NCBI GenBank assembly: GCA_946886865.1
Contig: CAMPJI010000001.1
Span: 35,434-99,433, forward strand
Length of the DNA stretch: 64,000 bases
Direction: 5' to 3'
Source of the DNA: an uncultured Lysobacterales bacterium
Lineage (GTDB): Bacteria; Pseudomonadota; Gammaproteobacteria; Xanthomonadales; Xanthomonadaceae
The notes under the pieces were generated by a model, which ran no database searches, was not told where the DNA came from, and saw only the letters and a program-made list of their open reading frames with translations. The position numbers were made by a program, and so were the translations under genes. Below, piece after piece: positions 45,439 to 53,092 of this stretch; position 1 is the first letter of the stretch, and every line of letters begins with the position of its first letter.

Positions 45439-46275
45439 ATGACCCGCTCCGCAACCTGGACCCTGCCGGCCGTGCTGGCCCTTACGCTCGCCCTGGCGGC
45501 CTGCACACGCGAGCCCGACGCCGCGGACCCTGCGGCCAGTGCCGCGCCGCCGCCGACCGCGGCCCAGCCCGTCGCCGCCAGCGAACCGGTGGAACTGGAG
45601 GATGTGGTCGAAACCACCTCCGACTACATCGTCGGCATCAGCTACCCCGCAGGGGTGGAGCGCTATCCGGGGCTGGCCGCCGAGCTCAAGCGCTACGCCG
45701 ACGGCGCCCGTGCCGAATTGATGGACGCCGTGGAGCAGCGGGGCGACGAGCCGGGCGCGGGGCTGTATGACCTGTCGCTGTCCTTCACCGAGGTGCTCGA
45801 CTCGCCCACGCTGGTTGCGGTCGCCGCCGACGGCAGCATGTACACCGGCGGCGCACATGCGGCGCCGCTGCTGGCGCGCTTCGTGTGGCTGCCGCAACAG
45901 CAGCGGATGCTGCGCGCCCAGGACCTGATCCCCACGCCGGAGGGTTGGGCCGCGGTGTCGGCGCATGTGCGTGAGCAGTTGCATACCGCGCTGTCGCAGC
46001 GCATCGATGCCGACAAGCTGCCGCCCGAGCAGCGTGCCGAAGTGGTGCGCACGGCTGGCGGGATGATCGACGAGGGCACGGAGGCGGCCGCTGACAATTT
46101 CGCGCAGTTCGAGCCCGTCGCCCGTCCCGACGGCATGTTGAGCGGGCTGCGGTTCGTGTTCCCGCCGTACCAGGTGGGGCCGTACTCGGACGGTACGCAG
46201 AGCGTGCAGGTCTCGTCGTCGGTGCTGCTGCCATACGTGGCCAGCGAGTACCGGCCGCTGTTCGCTGGCAGCTGA
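45439..46275 (+). CDS. DUF3298/DUF4163 (RsiV-like) lipoprotein
   Basis: A 278-aa lipoprotein. The lipobox is LALAAC (Cys about 20), then a Pro/Ala-rich linker to about 50, then a PdaC/RsiV-like domain with VGISYPAGVERYPGLAAELKRYADG. DGSMYTGGAHAAP (about 134-146) is the RsiV-type segment, and the C-terminal DUF3298 part has FVFPPYQVGPYSDGTQSVQV. Known relatives bind lysozyme or peptidoglycan. The function here is not established. ATG 45439 has AAGGAA 9 nt upstream; TTG 45430 is rejected. Confidence 0.87.
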   Translation: MTRSATWTLPAVLALTLALAACTREPDAADPAASAAPPPTAAQPVAASEPVELEDVVETTSDYIVGISYPAGVERYPGLAAELKRYADGARAELMDAVEQRGDEPGAGLYDLSLSFTEVLDSPTLVAVAADGSMYTGGAHAAPLLARFVWLPQQQRMLRAQDLIPTPEGWAAVSAHVREQLHTALSQRIDADKLPPEQRAEVVRTAGGMIDEGTEAAADNFAQFEPVARPDGMLSGLRFVFPPYQVGPYSDGTQSVQVSSSVLLPYVASEYRPLFAGS

Positions 46276-46289
46276 TTCCGCCTGTCGAC

Positions 46290-47726
46290 ATGGCCACCGC
46301 ACTGGTCTGGTTTCGCAACGACCTGAGGCTGGCCGACAACCCGGCTCTGCAGGCGGCCATCGACGGCGGGTACACGCCCATCCCCGTCTACATCCACGCG
46401 CCGGCCGAGCACGGCGACTGGGCACCGGGCGCCGCGTCCAATGCGTGGTTGCACCGCTCACTGGACGCACTGGCGGCTGCGCTGAAGGCCCGCGGCAGCC
46501 GCCTGCGGCTCTTCGTCGGACCGAGCCTGGACACGCTGCGGACGCTGATCGCCGCCACCGGCGCGGAGGCGGTGTTCTGGAACCGCCGGTACGAGCCCGC
46601 GCTCGAGCAGCGCGACACCCGGATCAAGAAGGCGCTCCGCCAGCAGGGGCTCCACGTGGAAAGTTTCAACAGCGCGTTGCTGTTCGAGCCGTGGACGCTG
46701 TCGACCAAGCAGGGCACGCCGTTCCGGGTATTCACGCCGTTCTGGAAAGCGGCGCTGGCGCAGTGGCGCGTTCCCGACTGCGAGCCGGCCCCCGCCTCGC
46801 TGTCGGCGAGCGAAGCCGGCCCGGGCGGCGTCGCGCTGAACGCGCTGAAGCTGCGTCCTGCACCGGAGTGGGACCGCGCCTTCTGGACGCACTGGCAGCC
46901 GGGCGAAGCCGGCGCGGAGGGCGCGCTGGAGGCCTTCGTCGAAGGCGCGCTCCACGCCTACGCGGCCGACCGGGACCGACCCGACCGGATCGGCACGTCG
47001 CGCCTGTCGCCGCACCTGCACTTCGGCGAGATCGCGCCATGGCGGGTGGCGCATGCCCTGGAGCAGGCCCGGCGCGCGGCCACGGCCGCGCATGTCGACA
47101 CCGCGATCAAGGAGCTGGGGTGGCGCGAGTTCGCCCATCACCTGCTGCACCATTTTCCCGAGACGCCATCGTCCAACTTCAACCCCCGCTTCGACGGATT
47201 CGACTGGACCCCGCCGTCGCGCGCCGACCTGGACGCCTGGCACGCGGGCCGCACCGGGGTGCCCATCGTCGATGCCGGCCTGCGCGAACTGTGGGCCACG
47301 GGGTGGATGCACAACCGCGTGCGGATGATCGTCGGCAGCTACCTGACCAAACACATGCGCGTGCACTGGCGCCACGGCGCGCGGTGGTTCTGGGACACGC
47401 TGGTCGACGCCGACCTGGCCAGCAACACCCTGGGCTGGCAGTGGGTCGCAGGCACGGGCGCCGACGCGGCGCCGTACTTCCGCGTTTTCAACCCGGTGAC
47501 GCAGGCGGAGAAGTTCGACCCGGACGGGACATACATCGCGCGCTGGGTGCCGGAGCTGGCCGCGCTGCCCGTGCCCGCGCGCGTCGCGCCCTGGCGCACC
47601 CCCGAGCTGCTGCGTGACTGCGCGCCGGGCTATCCGCCCCATCCGATCGTGGATCTGGCCAAGGGCCGCGACGCGGCGCTGGAGGCCTACCGGCGACAGC
47701 GCGAGCGCGTGCCGGCCGACGGCTGA
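46290..47726 (+). CDS. phrB: class I deoxyribodipyrimidine photolyase
   Basis: A 478-aa FAD flavoprotein that repairs cyclobutane pyrimidine dimers with light. The N-terminal photolyase domain is ALVWFRNDLRLADNPAL (about 4-20). FAD/DNA-binding motifs include the TSRLSPHLHFGEIAPW segment (about 235-250), TGVPIVDAGLREL, TGWMHNRVRMIVGSYLTKH, and the C-terminal LASNTLGWQWVAGTGAD. The length and motifs fit a folate-type class I enzyme. The start is ATG 46290, 14 nt after the RsiV-like gene. Confidence 0.94.
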   Translation: MATALVWFRNDLRLADNPALQAAIDGGYTPIPVYIHAPAEHGDWAPGAASNAWLHRSLDALAAALKARGSRLRLFVGPSLDTLRTLIAATGAEAVFWNRRYEPALEQRDTRIKKALRQQGLHVESFNSALLFEPWTLSTKQGTPFRVFTPFWKAALAQWRVPDCEPAPASLSASEAGPGGVALNALKLRPAPEWDRAFWTHWQPGEAGAEGALEAFVEGALHAYAADRDRPDRIGTSRLSPHLHFGEIAPWRVAHALEQARRAATAAHVDTAIKELGWREFAHHLLHHFPETPSSNFNPRFDGFDWTPPSRADLDAWHAGRTGVPIVDAGLRELWATGWMHNRVRMIVGSYLTKHMRVHWRHGARWFWDTLVDADLASNTLGWQWVAGTGADAAPYFRVFNPVTQAEKFDPDGTYIARWVPELAALPVPARVAPWRTPELLRDCAPGYPPHPIVDLAKGRDAALEAYRRQRERVPADG

Positions 47727-47859
47727 GGGGTGTGAGGGGGCCGGGCTCCAGTACCCCGCCGAACGCTGAACGCGTGCCGGTGCCGTCACCCCTCAAAGAC
47801 GAAGCGGCCCCTAAGGTGTGCGTCGCATTCAGGCCCACAGCACACAAAGGACCTCACCT

Positions 47860-48561
47860 ATGAAGAACCAGACCAAGCTCGCCCTCGCTGCTGCCGCGAT
47901 GGCCACCGCCCTGGCCGGTTGTGCCACCACCGGCGGCGGCTACTACGGTGGCCAGCCGCAGCAGTACCCCTCGCAGGAGCAGGACGTCAACCGCACGCAG
48001 CGAGGTGCCCTGATCGGCGCCGCGGTCGGCGCGGTAGCGGGCCTGCTCAGCGGCGACGACGCCACCGAGCGTCGTCAGCGCGCGCTGGTCGGCGCAGGTG
48101 TCGGCGGTCTGGCCGGCGGCGCCATCGGCAACTACCAGGACCGCCAGGAGCGCGCACTGCGCGAACGCATGGAAGGGACCGGCGTCGAGGTGGTCCGCCA
48201 GGGCGACAACATCACGTTGAACATGCCCAGCAACATCACCTTCGGCTTCGACCAGGCCAGCCTGCAGCCGCAGTTCTACCCGGTGCTGGACAACGTGGCC
48301 GCGACCCTCAACGAGTACAACCAGACCATCGTCGAGGTGGCCGGCCATACTGACAGTCAGGGCACTGACCAGTACAACCAGGGCCTGTCCGAGCGCCGCG
48401 CCGCGACCGTGGCCGGTTACCTCAACGGCAAGGGCGTCATGCGTGACCGCATGATCACCGTCGGTGCCGGCGAGAGCCGCCCCATCGCGAGCAATGACAA
48501 CGAAGCCGGTCGCGCTGCGAACCGCCGCGTCGAAATCACGCTGGTGCCGCTGCGCTCGTAA
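47860..48561 (+). CDS. OmpA-family lipoprotein with glycine zipper (YiaD-like)
   Basis: A 233-aa outer-membrane lipoprotein. The lipobox is ALAGC (Cys about 20). Two Gly-zipper segments (GALIGAAVGAVAGLLSG and GAGVGGLAGGAIGNYQDRQE) span about 48-100. An OmpA peptidoglycan-binding domain follows with ITFGFDQASLQPQF, VEVAGHTDSQGTDQYNQGLS and a C-terminal AANRRVEITLVP. ATG 47860 has AAAGGA 8 nt upstream. A terminator follows. Confidence 0.93.
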   Translation: MKNQTKLALAAAAMATALAGCATTGGGYYGGQPQQYPSQEQDVNRTQRGALIGAAVGAVAGLLSGDDATERRQRALVGAGVGGLAGGAIGNYQDRQERALRERMEGTGVEVVRQGDNITLNMPSNITFGFDQASLQPQFYPVLDNVAATLNEYNQTIVEVAGHTDSQGTDQYNQGLSERRAATVAGYLNGKGVMRDRMITVGAGESRPIASNDNEAGRAANRRVEITLVPLRS

Positions 48562-48588
48562 TCTCCCGGCCAGCTCTGCATGACGACA

Positions 48589-48610
48589 CAGGCCGCCTCC
48601 GGGCGGCCTG
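48589..48610. terminator. intrinsic terminator between converging genes
   Basis: A 9-bp perfect stem CAGGCCGCC/GGCGGCCTG with loop TCCG is followed by CTTTGTTTG. It serves the OmpA-like gene (+) and may also stop the MgtC-type gene (-). Confidence 0.75.
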
Positions 48611-48681
48611 CTTTGTTTGCACGCGCATATGTGTGCGCTCGCGTACGACGCGTGGTGCGACCGGCGCGCGGCAGCCGGCCG

Positions 48682-49146
48682 TCAGTCGTCGCGGCTCTTG
48701 TGGCCCAGCTTGTGTTCAAGCGCCCTCAGCAGTGTCAGCACGATCATCGTGAGGGCGGTCGTTGCCAGCGCGGCGACGTGCAAGCCGAAGCCCACCGCGA
48801 CACCGATCACCGCGACCATCAGCAGCGATGCGGCGGTTGTGATGCCGGCGATGGTGCCGGTGCCCCGTCGGGCGAAGATCGTGCCCGCGCCGATGAATGC
48901 GACGCCGGCGACCACCGCCTCGACCAGGCGCAAGGGATCCACCTGGAGCAGGTCGCCAATGCCCCGGTGCGCGTCCAGCACCAGGCGCTCCATCCCGACG
49001 AGGAGGGCGGCGGCACCGGCGACGAGCATGTGGGTGCGGAAGCCGGCGGGCCGGTCCTTGAGCTCGCGCTCGAAGCCGATGACTCCGCCCAGCGCCATCG
49101 CATAGCCGACGCCGGCCACCACCCAGAGTTGTGCCATCCATTCCAT
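48682..49146 (-). CDS. MgtC/SapB family membrane protein
   Basis: A 154-aa protein with four to five hydrophobic helices. Family motifs are GGVIGFERELKDRPAGFRTHMLV (broken at the loop), VAGVAFIGAGTIF and GTIAGITTAASL, typical of the short transmembrane MgtC/SapB domain without the C-terminal ACT-like part. The ATG is at 49146. It is downstream of the FAD oxidoreductase by 30 nt. Confidence 0.92.
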   Translation of the reverse strand: MEWMAQLWVVAGVGYAMALGGVIGFERELKDRPAGFRTHMLVAGAAALLVGMERLVLDAHRGIGDLLQVDPLRLVEAVVAGVAFIGAGTIFARRGTGTIAGITTAASLLMVAVIGVAVGFGLHVAALATTALTMIVLTLLRALEHKLGHKSRDD

Positions 49147-49176
49147 GTGCGTTGCCTGTGTTGTCGTGTCGCGCCG

Positions 49177-50391
49177 TCAGCGCGCCAGCCGTTCGAACCC
49201 GAACAGGGCCTGCAGCGGGTGCGCCCGGCGTTCGATCCCGGCGCGCAGCAGGCCGGCCCCGATCATGGAGTAGGTGATGCCGTTGCCGCCATAGGCCATG
49301 GCGAAGTGCACGCGGTTGCCGTGCTGCGGATGGGGGCCGAAGAACGGCAGGCCGTCGTCGGTCTCGGCGAACGTGCCCGCCCATGCGAACGCCGGCGTCA
49401 GCTCCATGCCGGGGAAAGCCTTGGCGACGCGCTTCACCAGGGTCCGCGCCTTCTTGTCGACGCGCCCGTCGCGGCGCTTGGGAACATCGACGCTGTCGTC
49501 CTCGCCGCCGACCAGCAGCCGGCCGTCGCCGGTGCTGCGCAGGTAAAGGTACGGGCGCGCGGACTCCCACACCATCGTCCCGGCCAGCGCCCGGAGCCAC
49601 TCGGGGTCGACCGGATCGGTGATGAAGGCGTAGCTGCTGCGGTTGCGCGCCACGCGCGGCTTGAGCCAGTGCTGGGAGGCATAGCCCGCCGCGACCACCA
49701 CGTGCGCGGCGCGGACGGTTGCTCCGTCGCCGGTGTGCAGCGTGACGCTGCGTTGCTTGGCTTCGATCCGGTCGACGCGGGTGCGGTCGTACACGCCGGT
49801 ACCGCCGCGCTGGAGGCGCGCCATCAGCCGGTAGGCCATGCGATACGGGTCCAGTCGCGCGGCCAGGTGGCTGAGAATCGCGCCAGGCGCGTCGATGTCG
49901 TAGTCCTCGCGCAGGGCATCGGCGTCCAGCCATTCCACGTCCAGTCCGTGGCGGCGGCGCATCTCCAGTTCGTCCTGGAGCGTGGCCACGTGCCGCCGCT
50001 TGCTGGCGTAGTACAGGCTGTCCATCAAGCCGAAGTCCACGTCCCGCAGTTCGCGCGCGATGTCACGCAGCATCGGGATGGCCTCGGCGCACGCGAGGTA
50101 GGCCATGACGGCATCGTCCTCGCCGTACTGTCGCGCCAGGTCCACCAGGTGGGTATCGATCTCGTACTGGAGCAGGGCGGTGCTGGCGGCCGAGCTTCCC
50201 CAGCCGATGTCGCGCTGCTCCAGGACCGCCACCTCGTGCCCGTGCCCGGCCAGCTCGTCGGCGATCAACGCCGCGGTGATGCCGCCGCCGATGATGGCGA
50301 CATCGCAGCGCAGGTCGGCCTCCAGCCGGGGGAAGGCATGCATCAGGCCGTTCTTGATCGCCCAGAAGGGATAGCCGCTCTTGAGGTCCAT
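49177..50391 (-). CDS. FAD-dependent oxidoreductase (DAO family)
   Basis: A 404-aa DadA/DAO-fold enzyme with dinucleotide-binding motif VAIIGGGITAALIADELA (about 31-48) and a second nucleotide contact at VLEQRDIGWGSSAAST. The C-terminal FAD segment is FFGPHPQHGNRVHFAMAYGGNGITYSM. It probably oxidises an amine or amino acid; the substrate is unknown. The start is ATG 50391. It is divergent from the repair cassette at 50499, 107 nt away. Confidence 0.9.
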   Translation of the reverse strand: MDLKSGYPFWAIKNGLMHAFPRLEADLRCDVAIIGGGITAALIADELAGHGHEVAVLEQRDIGWGSSAASTALLQYEIDTHLVDLARQYGEDDAVMAYLACAEAIPMLRDIARELRDVDFGLMDSLYYASKRRHVATLQDELEMRRRHGLDVEWLDADALREDYDIDAPGAILSHLAARLDPYRMAYRLMARLQRGGTGVYDRTRVDRIEAKQRSVTLHTGDGATVRAAHVVVAAGYASQHWLKPRVARNRSSYAFITDPVDPEWLRALAGTMVWESARPYLYLRSTGDGRLLVGGEDDSVDVPKRRDGRVDKKARTLVKRVAKAFPGMELTPAFAWAGTFAETDDGLPFFGPHPQHGNRVHFAMAYGGNGITYSMIGAGLLRAGIERRAHPLQALFGFERLAR

Positions 50392-50498
50392 GGCGTGCAG
50401 GGTTGGGCAGGGCGCACAGGCTGCAACGCGGCGCGTTGGACCGCGGTGAGGACACCGCCTTTGCGGGCCGCTGACACCGCGCTGCGTACCGTGCGCCG

Positions 50499-51506
50499 AT
50501 GGCCGACAACGACACCGGTAGCGACCTGGTCGTACTGCGACGCGAAGGGCTTTACTGCCCCGCCGGCGACTTCTACATCGATCCGTGGCGCCCGGTGGCG
50601 CGCGCGGTGATCACCCACGGCCACGGCGACCACGCGCGCGGCGGCATGGGCACCTACCACTCCACCCGTGCCGGGCTGCCCATCCTGCAGTGGCGGCTGG
50701 GCGAGCAGGCCTACCACCTGCACGACTACGGCGAGCCATTCCAGCTGGGCGACGCGCGCGTGTCGCTGCACCCGGCCGGCCACGTGCTGGGGTCGGCCCA
50801 GGTGCGGATCGAGGCAGGCGGCCAGGTCTGGGTGGCCTCGGGCGACTACAAGCGCCAGCCCGACCCCACGTGCGCGCCGTTCGAGGTGGTGCCCTGCGAC
50901 GTGTTCATCACCGAGGCCACGTTCGGGCTGCCGGTCTACCGGTGGCCTGATACCACGGAGGTCGCGCGCGAGATCGTGGCCTGGCGCGACCAGTGCGGCG
51001 CACGCGGGGAGGCGGCGGTGCTGCTGTGCTACGCGCTGGGCAAGGCGCAGCGGCTGCTGGCCGAACTGGGCCGCGTGACCGACCAGCCGGCCTGGCTGCA
51101 CGGCGCGGTGGCCACGGGCGTGGAGGTGTATCGCCAGGCCGGCATCGACATGTTGCCCACGCACCCGGTGGCGGACGCCGACAAGGGCAGCGAGTTCGCC
51201 GGCCGTCTCGTACTGGCGCCGCCCTCGGCGGCCGGCAGCCCGTGGATGAAACGCTTCCGCAAATCGCAGGTCGGCTTCGCGTCGGGCTGGATGCGCATCC
51301 GCGGCAACCGGCGGCGCCGCAACTACGACCGCGGCTTCCAGGTGTCGGACCACGCCGACTGGCCCGCCCTGATGCGGACCATCCGAGAGACCGGCGCGCG
51401 GCGGGTGATCGCCACCCATGGCAACACCGACGCCATCATCCGCGCGCTCAACGAGGACGGCATTGCCGCCCAAGCGTTCCGCACCGATTACGGGGACGAG
51501 TCGTGA
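50499..51506 (+). CDS. ligase-associated MBL-fold DNA exonuclease
   Basis: A 335-aa metallo-beta-lactamase-fold nuclease of the ligase-associated DNA damage response group. Metal motif ITHGHGDH (H40, H42, D44, H45), then PAGHVLGSAQVRI, GDYKRQ and a C-terminal SDHADWPAL His-Asp. It is the first gene of the exonuclease-LigB-Lhr-PdeM cassette. Its stop overlaps the ligB start (GTGA). The biochemical role in relatives is end processing before ligation. Confidence 0.93.
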   Translation: MADNDTGSDLVVLRREGLYCPAGDFYIDPWRPVARAVITHGHGDHARGGMGTYHSTRAGLPILQWRLGEQAYHLHDYGEPFQLGDARVSLHPAGHVLGSAQVRIEAGGQVWVASGDYKRQPDPTCAPFEVVPCDVFITEATFGLPVYRWPDTTEVAREIVAWRDQCGARGEAAVLLCYALGKAQRLLAELGRVTDQPAWLHGAVATGVEVYRQAGIDMLPTHPVADADKGSEFAGRLVLAPPSAAGSPWMKRFRKSQVGFASGWMRIRGNRRRRNYDRGFQVSDHADWPALMRTIRETGARRVIATHGNTDAIIRALNEDGIAAQAFRTDYGDES

Positions 51507-53092
51507 AGCGGTTCGCCGCGCTCTACCGGGAACTCGGCGAAGCCACCGGCACGCTCGACAAGCGCGCGGCGCTGGTCGCCTATTTCCGCGACGCGCCGCC
51601 GGAAGACGCCGCCTGGGCGCTGTGGCTGCTGTCGGGCGGCAAGCTGCGACGCATTGCCGGCAGCGGCGAACTGCGGCAGTGGATCGTGGAGGCCAGCGGC
51701 CACCCGGCGTGGCTGGTGGAGGACAGCTACCACCACGTCGGCGATCTGGCCGAAACCGCGACGCTGCTGCTGGACGACCCGACGGAACAGGACGACCGCC
51801 CCCTGCACGACTGGATCGAAAACACGTTGCTGCCCGTGGCCGGCGGCACGCCCGATGCCCGGCGCGAGGCGGTGCTGTCGGGCTGGAGGGTGTTGGGGTT
51901 CGACGAGCGCCTGGCGTTCAACAAGCTGTTGACCGGCGCGCTGCGCATCGGCGTGTCCCAGCGGACCGTGCAGCAGGCGCTGGCCGAGATGTCGGGCATC
52001 GACATCGCCCGCATCGCGCAGCGCATGCTGGGCGAATGGCGGCCGTCGCCGGGATTCCTCACGCAGCTGCTTTCACCCGACGAACTGCCCGGCGACCGCC
52101 AGCAGCCGTACCCGTTTTTCCTAGCCTCGCCGTTGGAGCAGGAGGCCGCGGCCCTCGGCGCGATCGACGACTGGCTGCTGGAGTGGAAGTGGGACGGCAT
52201 CCGCCTGCAGCTGATCCGTCGAGAGGGCGAGGTCGCGCTTTGGTCGCGCGGCGAGGAGCGCCTGGACGGTCGTTTTCCCGAGATCGAGGCGGCCGCCGCC
52301 ACGCTGCCGGACGACTGCGTGATCGACGGCGAACTGCTGGCCTGGCACGGCGAGGGCGACCAGCCGCAGCCGTTCACCGCGTTGCAGACGCGCATCCAGC
52401 GCCGCAAGCCGGGACCGAAGACGCTGGCGTCCACCCCGGTCCGGGTGCTGGCCTACGACCTGCTCGAACACGCCGGCGACGACTGGCGCGAGCGGCCGCT
52501 GCTGGAGCGCCGGGCCCGCCTGGCCGAGGTGCTCGCGGTGCACGCCGATCCACACATCGCGCTGTCGCCGCAGGTGGAGGCGGGCGGGTGGGACGAGGCC
52601 GCGCAGCTGCGCGACGCCGCGCGCGAACGTGGGGTGGAGGGGCTGATGCTCAAGCGCGCCGATTCCACCTACCAGTCGGGGCGGCGCCGTGGCGACTGGT
52701 GGAAGTGGAAGGTCGATCCGCTGACCATCGATGCCGTGCTGATCTACGCGCAGGCGGGCCACGGCCGGCGCAGCAACCTGTACACCGACTACACCTTCGG
52801 GCTGTGGGACGGCGATGCGCTGGTGCCGGTCGCCAAGGCGTACTCGGGGCTGGACGACAAGGAGATCGCGAAGCTCGACCACTGGATCCGCCGGAACACG
52901 CTCGAGCGCTTCGGCCCGGTGCGCTCGGTGCAGGCGGTGCACGTGTTCGAGCTGGGCTTCGAGGCGGTGAACCGGTCCACGCGGCACAAGTCGGGCATTG
53001 CGGTGCGCTTCCCGCGGATCCTGCGCTGGCGCCATGACAAACCGGCCGCGGAGGCCGACCGGCTGGACACGCTGAAGGCGCTGGCGCGATGA
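51503..53092 (+). CDS. ligB: ATP-dependent DNA ligase LigB-type, cassette member
   Basis: A 529-aa ATP-dependent DNA ligase. The N-terminal DNA-binding domain covers about 1-200. The nucleotidyl motif I EWKWDGIR has the adenylated Lys at 229. ELLAWHGE, TYQSGRRRGDWWKWK and the C-terminal OB-fold follow. The start GTG 51503 overlaps the upstream stop. It is distinct from NAD-dependent LigA and belongs to the four-gene repair cassette. Confidence 0.94.
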   Translation: MKRFAALYRELGEATGTLDKRAALVAYFRDAPPEDAAWALWLLSGGKLRRIAGSGELRQWIVEASGHPAWLVEDSYHHVGDLAETATLLLDDPTEQDDRPLHDWIENTLLPVAGGTPDARREAVLSGWRVLGFDERLAFNKLLTGALRIGVSQRTVQQALAEMSGIDIARIAQRMLGEWRPSPGFLTQLLSPDELPGDRQQPYPFFLASPLEQEAAALGAIDDWLLEWKWDGIRLQLIRREGEVALWSRGEERLDGRFPEIEAAAATLPDDCVIDGELLAWHGEGDQPQPFTALQTRIQRRKPGPKTLASTPVRVLAYDLLEHAGDDWRERPLLERRARLAEVLAVHADPHIALSPQVEAGGWDEAAQLRDAARERGVEGLMLKRADSTYQSGRRRGDWWKWKVDPLTIDAVLIYAQAGHGRRSNLYTDYTFGLWDGDALVPVAKAYSGLDDKEIAKLDHWIRRNTLERFGPVRSVQAVHVFELGFEAVNRSTRHKSGIAVRFPRILRWRHDKPAAEADRLDTLKALAR